Of a stretch of 64,000 nt of DNA, positions 9,158 to 17,228 are shown one piece after another. The notes beneath the pieces were generated by a model. The model searched no databases. It was not told the origin of the DNA and was given only the letters and a program-made list of their open reading frames with translations. The position numbers and the translations under genes were made by a program. This stretch comes from Burkholderia sp. WP9 (GTDB lineage Bacteria > Pseudomonadota > Gammaproteobacteria > Burkholderiales > Burkholderiaceae). Each line of letters begins with the position of its first letter. Positions within the stretch are counted from its first letter, which is position 1. The stretch is taken from NCBI RefSeq assembly GCF_900104795.1, contig NZ_FNTG01000003.1, positions 62,001-126,000 of the forward strand, in the 5' to 3' direction.

Positions 9158-10322
9158 GGCTACGCTGAAAAAGGTCAACGGCATTGGGCGTTCAATCGTT
9201 AGATGTGCATGAAACAACAGACCCTTGCGATGGCGGCCGATCAAGGCGCCGGATTTGAACAGTACCGTCGGCCAACCAAACGCGATGTGTTCCTTGAGAC
9301 GATGGAGCAGATCGTGCCGTGGGCGCAATTGTGCGAGGTTGTCGAGCCGTACTATCCGAAGGGTCAAGGCGGTCGCCCGCCAGTGGGTCTGGAGCGCATG
9401 CTGCGCATGCACTTTGTGCAGCACTGGTTCAACCTGGCGGATGAGGCGTGCGAGGAGGCGCTGCTGGACAGCACCGCATTGCGGCGATTCGTCGGGATTG
9501 ACCTGGGGCGCGAGCGGGTTCCCGATGGCACGACGCTGTTGAAGTTTCGCCGGCTGCTGGAGCGCAACAAGCTCGGCGAGCAGTTGTTCTCCAAGGTCGG
9601 CGAAGTACTGCAAGGGCATGGGCTGAAGGTTGGCACCGGCACGATCGTGGATGCCACCATCATCGGTGCGCCCAGTTCCACGAAGAATGCGGACAAGGCA
9701 CGAGACCCCGAAATGCATCAGACGAGGAAGGGCCAGCAGTGGTACTTCGGCATGAAGCTGCACATCGGTGTGGATAGCCAGACGGGACTGGCACACAGCG
9801 CGGTAGTGACGGCGGCAAACGTGCATGACAAGCATCCGCTGCCGGCGCTACTGCACGGCGACGAGCGGCGTGTGTACGGCGACAGCGCCTATGCGAGCCA
9901 GAAGGAACTCATCGCCAGCAAGGCGCCGAAAGCGAAGGACTTCACCAACCAGCGTGTGCGCAATCGCAGTGGTGAAGTCGATGAAACCAGGCGCTCGAAA
10001 AACCGCAACAAGTCGAAGATTCGTGCCCGGGTCGAACACGTCTTTGCGGTGGTCAAGCGGCTGTGGGGCTTCGGCAAGGTGCGCTATCGCGGCCTCGCGA
10101 AGAACGCCACGCGTGCCTTTACTGCACTCGCGCTGGCCAACATCTACATGAGCCGCGCGCGGCTGATGGCACAGGTGCGTCCATAAGCAGCCGAAATGGG
10201 TCGAGAGCCCCGCTTGCCAGGCCCTTCAGGGCCGGGAAATCGAACCGGTCGCATCGCTGATCTCACATTCCGGAATTCAGCATCAAGCTGTCGGCGAAAA
10301 CGGTGGCTTCTTCAGCGTAGCC
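9158..10322 (+). mobile_element. IS5-family insertion sequence
   Basis: This 1165-bp element has terminal inverted repeats GGCTACGCTGAAAAAG on the left and, reading inward, GGCTACGCTGAAGAAG on the right. It carries one transposase gene. TTAA is duplicated at 9154-9157 and 10323-10326, and removing the IS and one TTAA restores KLIGKLFA in the IS-A tnpC. The single ORF and 4-bp target duplication fit the IS5 family. It looks intact and is among the most recent insertions in the nest. Confidence 0.93.
9203..10186 (+). CDS. IS5-family transposase
   Basis: This 327-residue DDE transposase has an N-terminal DUF772-type region (about 65-135, LRMHFVQHWFNLADEACEEA). The catalytic core follows: Asp in GTIVDATI, a second Asp in YGDSAY, and Glu in RARVEHVFAVVKR. 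These are the D-D-E positions of the family. The length is normal and the frame is open. The start is one of two close ATG codons (9203 or 9209). Together with the matching terminal repeats, it indicates a functional IS. Confidence 0.95.
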   Translation: MCMKQQTLAMAADQGAGFEQYRRPTKRDVFLETMEQIVPWAQLCEVVEPYYPKGQGGRPPVGLERMLRMHFVQHWFNLADEACEEALLDSTALRRFVGIDLGRERVPDGTTLLKFRRLLERNKLGEQLFSKVGEVLQGHGLKVGTGTIVDATIIGAPSSTKNADKARDPEMHQTRKGQQWYFGMKLHIGVDSQTGLAHSAVVTAANVHDKHPLPALLHGDERRVYGDSAYASQKELIASKAPKAKDFTNQRVRNRSGEVDETRRSKNRNKSKIRARVEHVFAVVKRLWGFGKVRYRGLAKNATRAFTALALANIYMSRARLMAQVRP

Positions 10323-10326
10323 TTAA

Positions 10327-10799
10327 TCGGAAAGTTATTCGCCGTCGAGGCACGCAGCGCACAATGGGCCGTCGATCGGCGACAGCGATTGCGACAACGG
10401 TACTGTAGGCGCGTGCTCGATGTCATTTACAAGCTCATGATCGAGCAATCTCCTGGCGTCGTGCCGAACAGCCCGCTTGGCAAAGCGCTAACTTACCTGC
10501 GCGGACAGTGGCCGAAATTGGCTCGCTACATCGAGAACGGCAACTGGCCCATCTCGAATAATATTTGTGAGAACTCAATTCGCCCATTCTGTGTAGGACG
10601 CCGTTCCTGGCTCTTTGCAGACACCGTTGCAGGCGCAAACGCCAGCGCTAACATCTACTCAATCGTGGAGACCTGTCGCGCCCACCGCATCGATCCATAT
10701 CGCTACCTCACCTGGCTGTTTCAACGGTTGCCACTTGCAAATACCGTCGATGAATACGACGCGCTGCTTCCCTGGAGGATGCCGGTCGACATTCCCTGA
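10327..10799 (+). pseudogene. tnpC: IS66 TnpC, C-terminal part (IS-A)
   Basis: This resumes the IS66 transposase after the IS5 insertion, with IGKLFAVEARSAQWAVDRR, then the PISNNICENSIRPF active-site segment with the conserved Glu, and the ending IDPYRYLTWLFQRLP. The stop is at 10797-10799, about 75 bp before the IS-A right end. The region also provides the undisrupted reference for where cassette 1 entered the IS-B copy. Confidence 0.9.
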
Positions 10800-10873
10800 T
10801 TGCGCTTCCCTCTACACCATCCTCGCTGCAACGGCGTGCACCCTCAGACAGGCGTCGTTGATGGATCGCATAC

Positions 10874-11060
10874 CTTTGAGCTTCCTGGTGCCGCCGGTGC
10901 GCAGCATGAGTTCCAGCGTCGCTTCGAGCCGGATGACACGTCCAGTCAAGCCCTCGATCTTCAATTGCTGTTCCTTGACCGTGCCTGCCAGTGACACCAC
11001 CTTGTCATTCATCTTGATCACGGTCGTGAGCGCGTCCCACACCTTGTCAGTGATGCCCAT
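10874..11060 (-). pseudogene. Small helical protein, 3' end cut by IS-A
   Basis: The minus-strand frame begins MGITDKVWDALTTVIKMND and runs for about 62 native residues, with a heptad-like helix (KEQQLKIEGLTGRVIRLEAT). At 10873 it enters the IS-A terminal repeat, so its last 20 codons are IS sequence. Its ATG overlaps the stop of the upstream gene (TAATG), so the two were cotranscribed. The missing 3' end is not at the other side of IS-A, supporting a deletion. The function is unknown. Confidence 0.6.
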
Positions 11061-11335
11061 TAGCGATTGCCTTCTGACATTGCGGCAATCCGCCTGTTCG
11101 ACTCCGCGACGAACGACAGCGCATCATCCAGCGCGTCGTTCGCCTCTTTGGTGGAAACATTCACGCGCTCAATCAGCGCATTGATTTCGTGTTCGTCGTC
11201 GGACGGGGTAAAGCCCTGCGCAGCCTGGCGCATCAGCTCACTCACGTTCATGCCGAGACGCTTTGCGGTACTCGCGATTGCGCGCTTTTGAACCGTCGTT
11301 ACCTGCACGACAATACGCTCCGTTGCTGCAGCCAT
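11060..11335 (-). CDS. Ribbon-helix-helix-like plasmid protein
   Basis: The start at 11335 is chosen because AGGAG lies seven bases upstream; an earlier ATG (11341) is too close to it. The protein is about 91 residues. ERIVVQVTTVQKRAIASTAK followed by LGMNVSELMRQAA resembles a ribbon-helix-helix DNA-binding fold (short strand, then two helices). The rest is helical (about 45-90). It is translationally coupled to the truncated helical gene downstream. A 75-bp hexanucleotide repeat lies directly upstream of its ribosome binding site and may influence its expression. Confidence 0.7.
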   Translation of the reverse strand: MAAATERIVVQVTTVQKRAIASTAKRLGMNVSELMRQAAQGFTPSDDEHEINALIERVNVSTKEANDALDDALSFVAESNRRIAAMSEGNR

Positions 11336-11347
11336 TTCCATACTCCT

Positions 11348-11422
11348 ATGCACATGCACATGCACATGCACATGCACATGCACATGCACATGCACATGCA
11401 CATGCACATGCACATGCACATG
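11348..11422. repeat. Hexanucleotide tandem repeat (ATGCAC), 12.5 copies
   Basis: Twelve and a half perfect copies of ATGCAC lie one base upstream of the AGGAG of the minus-strand ribbon-helix-helix gene. On the minus strand the unit is GTGCAT. No copy contains a substitution, which suggests recent expansion and instability. The length is a multiple of six but the array is outside the coding frame, so copy number would change promoter or leader spacing. Confidence 0.95.
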
Positions 11423-11994
11423 GCATGTACATTTTCGGCTGTTTCGGGAGGCGGTCAAGGGGTTACTCTGTGCACTTTATCGGCAGGAATAGCGTTGCGC
11501 TTCAGGCGTTTGTCGGTGTTGGCAAAAATCCGCCAGACAACGTTTCCAGCTCTGCAGAAGCGCGGGCGGGTTACGCCAGATGTCAGTGGGTGCCAGCTAT
11601 GGAGTGGATAGACGCGCGCCCCTGAGTGCCGGGATAATACCGGGTGAGTTTCACGGACAACCGGATGCCGAAGCAAACCATCGGTGAAGTCGCACAAGTA
11701 GCCGGGAACGGGTCAGGGCAGCTAGCCGTGATCCTTCTGGGCGAAGATGGGATAGTGGACTGGACGATATCTGGGACAGAGGCGAGGCGCGAGTCGGTGA
11801 GCAAGAATGGCCGCTGCGGCGGCTGCGCATCTCGACCGGGGATCTCGTTGACGCTCCTCAGCTTGGTGAGCCTGCTCTCGGTAACGTAACGCCCACGAAC
11901 TCCGCGACCGTGACATCATCCGTCAACTACCGAACGTTGGCGTCGCGCAATTTGCAGTAACGTGCACTTTGCCCGCCTTACTGAACGCATCCCT
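11423..11994. other. Intergenic with weak open frames
   Basis: Several overlapping open frames (for example 11665-11889 +, starting MPKQTIGEVAQVAG) lack clear ribosome binding sites. I cannot support a gene here. The promoter of the minus-strand gene at 11060-11335 should lie just right of the hexanucleotide repeat. Confidence 0.35.
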
Positions 11995-12237
11995 ATGCAC
12001 ACTGCGCCGGTGCGGTACAAAGACAATGTCATTGTACCGTTCGCTTCCCTGTCCGATCGTGGATACGCTGCGAAGGTGTTTATTGCAGGCTCCGCAGGCA
12101 GACGCCGAGGATTCCCGGTCTTAGGTTACTTTGCCTCAGAAATCGCCGCTTGCCACTCTGCCATTTCCTATGCAAAAGCCCATATTGACGGGCGGCCGCT
12201 GCGTAAGCAGCCGTTCGCGAGCCAGCTGGGCAAATAA
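11995..12237 (+). CDS. Hypothetical protein, 80 aa
   Basis: The frame from the internal ATG at 11995 begins MHTAPVRYKDNVIVPFAS, then contains a GYAAKVFIAGSAGRRRGFPV segment and a helix (ASEIAACHSAISYAKAHIDG). It looks like a compact soluble alpha/beta protein, but I recognise no family. Composition and an uninterrupted frame are the evidence. It ends 62 bp before the IS21 left terminus. An upstream in-frame ATG at 11962 is possible but less likely. Confidence 0.5.
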   Translation: MHTAPVRYKDNVIVPFASLSDRGYAAKVFIAGSAGRRRGFPVLGYFASEIAACHSAISYAKAHIDGRPLRKQPFASQLGK

Positions 12238-12482
12238 CGATTCGGCTGTGCACCACAGGCCCGAAACCATGGAGCGGCACGGCGCCAGCTAGCGCAACGT
12301 GCGTATTTCACACCAAGCTGGACAAGGATTTCGCGGCAAGCTGGACAGGCTTTTCACACGAAGCTGGACACGGATTTCACGGCAAGCTGGACAGCGATTT
12401 CGCGCCAGGCTGGACAGTAAGGTCGTAAAGTAGCGACGCAGGTCAACCGTGGCACCCTTGACGATTTCGTCGGGGCGTCTAC

Positions 12483-13246
12483 ATGGCATTTCCAAAGTTG
12501 ACCATGCGTAAAATTCGAGAAGCGTTGCGCCTACATTTCGAATGCGGCTTTAATCATCGGGAAGTCGGCCGGGCGTTGGGCACGTCGCCCACAACCGTTG
12601 GGCAATATGTCCGCCGTCTGGAACGGGCAGGCTTAAGCTACCCGCTGCCGCTAACGCTCAGCGATGATGAACTCGAGGCACGCCTGTTTCCGCCGCCGCC
12701 GCGTGTGGAAGGAGAACGTCCCGCACCGCACTGGCCGACCGTGAGGCGGGAGCTTGCCCGCAAAGGCGTGACGCTCGACCTGCTCTGGAACGAGTACAAG
12801 GCCGAGCACCCCGACGGTTACGCGTACACCTGGTTTTGCACACGATACAGCGAATGGGCGAATGCGCTTCCGCTAACCTTGCGGCAAACACACGCTCCGG
12901 GCGAGAAGTTGTTCGTCGACTACTCAGGCGACAAGGTTGCGATCATCAATGCGGATACGGGCGAAATCCGGGAGGCTGAGTTGTTCGTGGCCGTGCTGGG
13001 AGCCTCGAACTATACGTATGCGGAAGCGACCTGGACTCAGCAGAGTTCTGACTGGATTGGCTCTCACATTCGAACATTCGAATTTATGGGCGGTTGTCCT
13101 GAGATCGTCACGCCCGACAACCTTAAATCGGGTGTGCACAAGCCGAGCTTTTACGATCCCATTATCAATCGAACATACGGAGAAATGGCCTCGCATTATT
13201 CTCTGGCTGTCATCCCGGCCCGAAGTAAAAAGCCCCGTGATAAGGC
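12483..13246 (+). pseudogene. istA: IstA transposase, part 1 of 3
   Basis: This is the N-terminal half of the IS21 transposase: a helix-turn-helix (CGFNHREVGRALGTSPTTVG, about 20-39), then the start of the DDE integrase core with LFVDYSGDKVAI (first Asp) and a second Asp in TPDNLKSG. The frame runs to KKPRDKA, where cassette 2 begins after the GC core at 13245-13246. The next part resumes as [10 protein letters not shown] at 16564. In the joined reading frame there is no missing base. Confidence 0.9.
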
Positions 13247-13253
13247 ATAGGCT

Positions 13254-15338
13254 TCATATTGCACCTTGTGTGGTTGATTGAACAGCGTTAAGCGTCGGAG
13301 CAGTCGAACTGTAGCGCCCACCTTGCCCTTTGACGAGGACGACATTGCCCACGGGCTCGAACAGACAGCGATGCAGGTTGCCGTAACGATGCTGGCGCAA
13401 GAATCCGCTTTGCCCCCACTGGTAGATGGTGGTCGCGCACACGCCGAGTTGGGCGGCGAGCTCGTCGGCGGTGAGCATGCCGCGCTCTCGTAGGCGCGTA
13501 AAGCGGCTCTTAAGTTTATAGGCGTTGCGGATGACGATGACCTTCTTGTGGGTGAAGGCCTCACCTTTCCAGTTCTTGTAGCCGAGCTCGTTGAGGTGCT
13601 TGGCGACTTGCCGGTCCGAACAGGTTTCGAGCAATTCGTCGACCTTCGCAACAACCTCTGGCAGCGTCTTGCGAATCAAAGCGATGGGCTTGCGTTTGTC
13701 GACCATCAGTGAGGTTGTTTGACCGCCACGGAAGCGAACATGGATCGCGATCTGCTCATTTTTTAAAAGTGTGACGTCCTCAATGAGCAGACCGAGCATC
13801 CGTTTGCGTTCGACGGGTTCAACACGCGTGTCGTTCCAGACCACGGCGAAGTCAGCAGCCAGTGCTCGAATGCGCGCACGCGCTTCGTCGGCAAGCAAAC
13901 GCTGGTCGGCCATGCGTTGGCGGTCGTGCTCCTGTTGCAGATCGTCCAGTTGCCGAAGGCGGGCATTCCAGTCGGCTTCCAAAGCGTCAGCGACCATGCG
14001 GTTGGCAGGATCAACATTCATATAACGTCGGCGGGCGAGTTCGGCGTCGTAACGCGCCCGCTCCAGCTGCCGGTTGCGCATCGCGTTCGCCTGTTCAATG
14101 CGCCCAGCAATCTCGTCCTCGACGGCGAGAGCGACTTCGATGGCCGCGGGCGCAACAGTCTGTAGCAGCAGTGAACTGATCGCCAAGTCCACATCGCACC
14201 CGCGTATTGACTGACACGGCTTGCCTGCACGATGCGCAACAGCGGCGTGACACACATAGTACGGCTCGAGTGTGCTGGTCACCCTCTGATACCGGACGCG
14301 CATGCGTTGACCGCATACGCCGCACATCACGCGTCCCTGCAACAGCCCGACACCTTCGCGCGGCATAGCGCCCCGGCTGCCATCAGAGAAACTGCTAGAG
14401 CTTTGCTTGAGCGTCACCTGATTGCGCTCAAACTCGTCCCAGTCGATATAACCCGCGTGCGCGTCGCGGATCAATACCTCCCAATCACGCTGGGCGACCT
14501 TAAGTTGTGTACTTGTCAAATCGGCCTTGCGCGCGATTCGTGTTCGGCCGTACACGAATGCGCCGGCGTATCTGGGGTTGTGCAGGATCTGCAGGACACG
14601 CGACGTGTTCAGCTCACCCCAATGCACTTCACCCTTACCGATGCCGCGGAGGATTCTGCGGGGGAAGACCCAACCCTCGCGGCGAAACCGGCGCACCACC
14701 ATGCTGGCCGAATGCGTCTGCCTATAGGTATCGAACAGCAACTGCAGACTCGCATGAATTTGCTTATCGGGGTCCAGCACAGCCGATCCATTGGGGTGGT
14801 AGACCAAGCCGATGGGCAGCGGCATTTCGAGCTCACCGCGCCTCGCCTTGTTGCGGATGCCACCCTGCAGTCTCGCCTTAAGTACATGCAGCTCCGCTTC
14901 GCTCATGGTGCCCTTCAGGCCAAGGAGAAGACGGTCATTGAAGTAAGCCGGATCATAGACACCGTCTTCGTCGAGAATGAGTGTGCGGGTCAGCGCTGCG
15001 AGCTCGATCAGACGGTGCCAGTCTGCGTTGTTGCGTGCGAGACGGGATACTTCCAGCCCGAGTACGATTCCAGCGTGGCCGATAGCAACCTCCGACACCA
15101 ATTTCTGGAAGCCGTCGCGCTGCTGCGCGCTGGCTCCTGACAAACCAAGGTCGCAATCGATGACATGAACGCGCTCGATCGGCCAGCCTAGCGCGACAGC
15201 ACGGTCGCGCAGCGCGTACTGGCGCTTGGTGCTTTCAGTGTTCTCGAATACCTGTCGTAGCGAAGATTGCCGCACGTATAGAAAGGCGTCGCGCTGCAGA
15301 TGGTCAGCCGTGACTTTCTGGTATCGATCAGTAGACAT
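13254..15338 (-). CDS. Large serine recombinase, cassette 2
   Basis: This 694-residue enzyme has a catalytic domain with YVRQSS (Ser25), the LEVSRLARNN segment and GLKGTMSEAELHVLKARL. A recombinase domain follows (about 165-285), then a zinc ribbon starting CGVCGQRM (about 325-385), a coiled-coil segment (about 410-510), and a C-terminal helix-turn-helix (LTADELAAQLGVCATTIYQW, about 625-645). The architecture is the same as the cassette 1 enzyme, with moderate identity. The start overlaps the middle ORF by 11 bp. It is intact and is the likely agent of the istA insertion. Confidence 0.93.
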   Translation of the reverse strand: MSTDRYQKVTADHLQRDAFLYVRQSSLRQVFENTESTKRQYALRDRAVALGWPIERVHVIDCDLGLSGASAQQRDGFQKLVSEVAIGHAGIVLGLEVSRLARNNADWHRLIELAALTRTLILDEDGVYDPAYFNDRLLLGLKGTMSEAELHVLKARLQGGIRNKARRGELEMPLPIGLVYHPNGSAVLDPDKQIHASLQLLFDTYRQTHSASMVVRRFRREGWVFPRRILRGIGKGEVHWGELNTSRVLQILHNPRYAGAFVYGRTRIARKADLTSTQLKVAQRDWEVLIRDAHAGYIDWDEFERNQVTLKQSSSSFSDGSRGAMPREGVGLLQGRVMCGVCGQRMRVRYQRVTSTLEPYYVCHAAVAHRAGKPCQSIRGCDVDLAISSLLLQTVAPAAIEVALAVEDEIAGRIEQANAMRNRQLERARYDAELARRRYMNVDPANRMVADALEADWNARLRQLDDLQQEHDRQRMADQRLLADEARARIRALAADFAVVWNDTRVEPVERKRMLGLLIEDVTLLKNEQIAIHVRFRGGQTTSLMVDKRKPIALIRKTLPEVVAKVDELLETCSDRQVAKHLNELGYKNWKGEAFTHKKVIVIRNAYKLKSRFTRLRERGMLTADELAAQLGVCATTIYQWGQSGFLRQHRYGNLHRCLFEPVGNVVLVKGQGGRYSSTAPTLNAVQSTTQGAI

Positions 15339-15627
15339 GGACGAGCTCCGAATGAGTGTGCAGCACGAGACTGGCTAACAGGCGAACAAACTCGCCATCC
15401 GCCTGTAGTGGATACGCGATGGGTTCGTGTCCAGGAGCGGGAGTGCTTTGGGTCGCCGCCGTTTCAGCGAGCATGGGAAGGCCGTGCAGCATGCCGTGGT
15501 AACGCAATGCTGCAACGCCCTCTGGACGAGGCGCACCGTCGATCACAGCGGTGCGTAACGCCTCGTACGCGGCGATTGTCGCTCGCGCCGGGGATGCGCC
15601 AGCGAGTGCGGGATTTACGGTTTTTTT
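15328..15627 (-). CDS. Middle cassette ORF, possibly made by frameshifting
   Basis: This frame encodes YEALRTAVIDGAPRPEGVA, a central MLHGLPMLAETA helix and a final LLASLVLHTHSELVHVY. I associate this protein type with recombinase operons, but it has no named domain. It has no ATG, GTG or TTG near its 5' end; the only candidates are a GTG and an ATG well inside. It opens in the -1 frame at the A9 run (T on the + strand, 15621-15629) at the end of the upstream helix-turn-helix gene. It could be a -1 frameshift extension of that protein, or a gene whose start was lost. Confidence 0.6.
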   Translation of the reverse strand, partial: KKTVNPALAGASPARATIAAYEALRTAVIDGAPRPEGVAALRYHGMLHGLPMLAETAATQSTPAPGHEPIAYPLQADGEFVRLLASLVLHTHSELVHVY

Positions 15628-16079
15628 TTGCGCGCTATTGCGCGTTCGATGCTGCGGGGATGAACAGAGATGCCGAGTTCGGTTTCGAGTTGCCCGGCCA
15701 ATGCACGAGCGTGAACTGGTCCAACGCCTTCGATGCGCTTCTCGATGAAGACCATCACATTGGTGCTGAGCTTGTGCGCGCCTTTCGGTCCGCGCTGCTT
15801 CGGCATGAGCCCGGGTAATCCATCGCGCGCGAACGCCTCCTCCGCCTGATAGAAGGTCGGGCGAGACACCCCAAACAGCGCTGCGGCTTCGGCCTTGGAT
15901 GCGCCATCGACGTGGACGTGGCGGAGCATCTCGTATTTGACCTGAATGAGATCGTTCGCATCGAAGAAGTCGCCGGAGTGAAACCACGGCGCGCGAACGC
16001 GTTCTGGATGAGGATTGCGCACGCCAAGACGATTCAGGCGTTCGAGCTTCGGATCGGGTTTCTTCAAAGCGTTGTTCAC
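15615..16079 (-). CDS. Helix-turn-helix protein of the recombinase cassette
   Basis: This 154-residue protein starts at GTG 16079 (reading NNALKKPDPKLERLNRLGVR). It has a helix-turn-helix at about 65-85 (SKAEAAALFGVSRPTFYQAE) and a second helical region ending HPRSIERAIARKKKP. It resembles a two-domain transposase-type DNA-binding module without a catalytic core. Its last codons are the nine-base A run where the -1 frame opens into the middle ORF. A good promoter lies just upstream (16099-16127). It probably regulates the cassette or guides the recombinase. Confidence 0.75.
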   Translation of the reverse strand: MNNALKKPDPKLERLNRLGVRNPHPERVRAPWFHSGDFFDANDLIQVKYEMLRHVHVDGASKAEAAALFGVSRPTFYQAEEAFARDGLPGLMPKQRGPKGAHKLSTNVMVFIEKRIEGVGPVHARALAGQLETELGISVHPRSIERAIARKKKP

Positions 16080-16098
16080 ACTGGATGTTATGTAAATT

Positions 16099-16127
16099 AA
16101 AATACGCCGTATATATAGAAACGTCAA
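16099..16127 (-). promoter_or_regulatory. Predicted sigma-70 promoter of cassette 2
   Basis: On the minus strand TTGACG is followed after 17 bases by TATTTT, 20 bp upstream of the helix-turn-helix GTG start. The spacer is AT-rich in an otherwise GC-rich region. Confidence 0.6.
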
Positions 16128-16243
16128 GACAAACGATGTGCTTGGGATGACGTATATCACCGTTTTCCGGCGAATTATGCCGCACGTCATGGCACCGATT
16201 GAAACGTGTCGCGGCATAGTTAAATTTACACTCACGGCATAAT

Positions 16244-16519
16244 TTATTTGACATGGTTCGCAGCTCCCGGCATCAGATCGTCGATCAACGCGCGCAATCG
16301 GCGCAGATCGTCAGTACGAAACCAGGAGCGGCCCGCGGCCGCCTGGGCGAAAGCGTCCGGCTCGTCGACATTGGTCCAGGACGCCAGCATCGACGCCAGC
16401 CGGCCGTTGGCGTCGTAAAACATCACACGGTCCTCACCCCAGTTCTGTCGGCGCGTAACCACGTCGACGTGCGCCCCGCGCTGAGGATGGAACGGATGAG
16501 TGATCTTGAGCGTTACAAC
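16244..16519 (-). pseudogene. DUF5372-like protein, start disrupted
   Basis: The frame encodes [18 protein letters not shown], then NWGEDRVMFYDANGRLAS and AAAGRSWFRTDDLRRLRAL, a clear DUF5372-type sequence. The family's N-terminal THPFHP motif is in frame, but no ATG, GTG or TTG lies before it inside the cassette. An ATG in another frame (16534, reading MTTIAQL then stop) suggests one base has been lost just after its seventh codon. Translation may begin at an internal GTG near 16462, making a protein without the conserved motif. It is probably non-functional or expressed at a low level. Confidence 0.6.
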
Positions 16520-16563
16520 TGCGCGATTGTCGTCATGACAAGCAGTTGCTGACTTACGATAAA

Positions 16564-17149
16564 GCCAAGGTCGAGCAAGGCGTGCTCCTTGTCCAACGCT
16601 ACATTCTCGCCCGACTTCGCAAGCACCGTTTCTTTAGCCTGGCCGAGGCAAACTCTGCGATCGCGTCACTCCTGGTCGACTTGAACAACAAATCCTTCAA
16701 GAAGCTGCCGGGATCGCGCCGCAGCACCTTCGATGAATTCGAACGCTCATCGCTGAAGGCGCTTCCATTGCTGCGCTATCAATATGCTGACTGGAAGGTG
16801 GCGCGCGTGGGACTCGACTACCACGTCGACATTGACGTTCACTATTACTCTGTACCGCATCGCTTCGCGCGTCAACAGGTCGACGTTCGATATACGAACG
16901 GGACAGTCGAGATCTTCCACCGAGGCACGCGTATCGCCGCCCACGCGCGAAGCACTCGACGTGGTCACCACACTACGGTTAATGCGCACATGCCGCCTCA
17001 CCATCAAGAGGTCAGCGGATGGGGAGCACAGCGCCTGTACGACTGGGCCATGCGTATCGGCCCGCATACCGCCGCCGTGATCCAGCACTTGCTCGGCGGC
17101 CGACAGCATCCTCAACAAGCCTATCGCGCCTGCCTTGGCGTGCTTCGCC
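16564..17149 (+). pseudogene. istA: IstA transposase, part 2 of 3
   Basis: This resumes the IS21 transposase with [20 protein letters not shown] (containing the conserved Glu of the DDE triad) and the Mu-transposase C-terminal-like region [17 protein letters not shown]. It ends in the duplicated GCTTCGCC at 17142-17149, where IS-C entered. The last part is at 20127-20317. The joined protein is 512 residues, normal for IstA. Confidence 0.9.
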
Positions 17150-17228
17150 GTATCCGTCAGCGCATCCCGTCTTGAACGCGCGTAAGCGCGGTGCGAAGGT
17201 GATGGCATCGTAACGACGGAGCAAGGCA

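Larger units (their letters stand above)
1836..10873 (+). mobile_element. IS-A: IS66-family element with nested insertions
   Basis: The left end starts GTATGCGATCCATCAG at 1836. The right end, reading inward from 10873, starts GTATGCGATCCATCAA, so the terminal inverted repeats match. It encodes tnpA, tnpB and tnpC on the + strand. tnpA is split by IS-B (2036-7290) and tnpC by an IS5-family element (9158-10322). Without these the element would be about 2.6 kb, normal for IS66. The outer flanks (AATCAAAC on the left, CTTTGAGC on the right) do not match, so no target duplication is left. This fits a deletion or recombination next to the IS after insertion. Confidence 0.85.
13247..16565 (-). mobile_element. 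Serine-recombinase cassette 2 inside istA
   Basis: This 3319-bp unit carries four minus-strand genes in order: DUF5372-like, helix-turn-helix, a middle ORF, and a large serine recombinase. The dinucleotide GC at 13245-13246 and 16564-16565 marks the crossover. The flanks GATAAGGC and GATAAAGC are similar beyond the core. Excision restores istA. The gene plan matches cassette 1 apart from the extra helix-turn-helix gene, although the recombinases differ clearly. As in cassette 1, the recombinase stop lies a few bases from the element end. Confidence 0.82.

Noticed and set aside
11348..11422. Hexanucleotide array considered as a CRISPR-like or iteron array
   Set aside because: Units are contiguous without spacers and only six bases long, so it is a simple microsatellite.
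11060..11458. N-terminal (HV)n extension of the ribbon-helix-helix protein
   Set aside because: The His-Val run is translation of the hexanucleotide repeat. The ribosome binding site lies after the repeat, so translation should begin at 11335.
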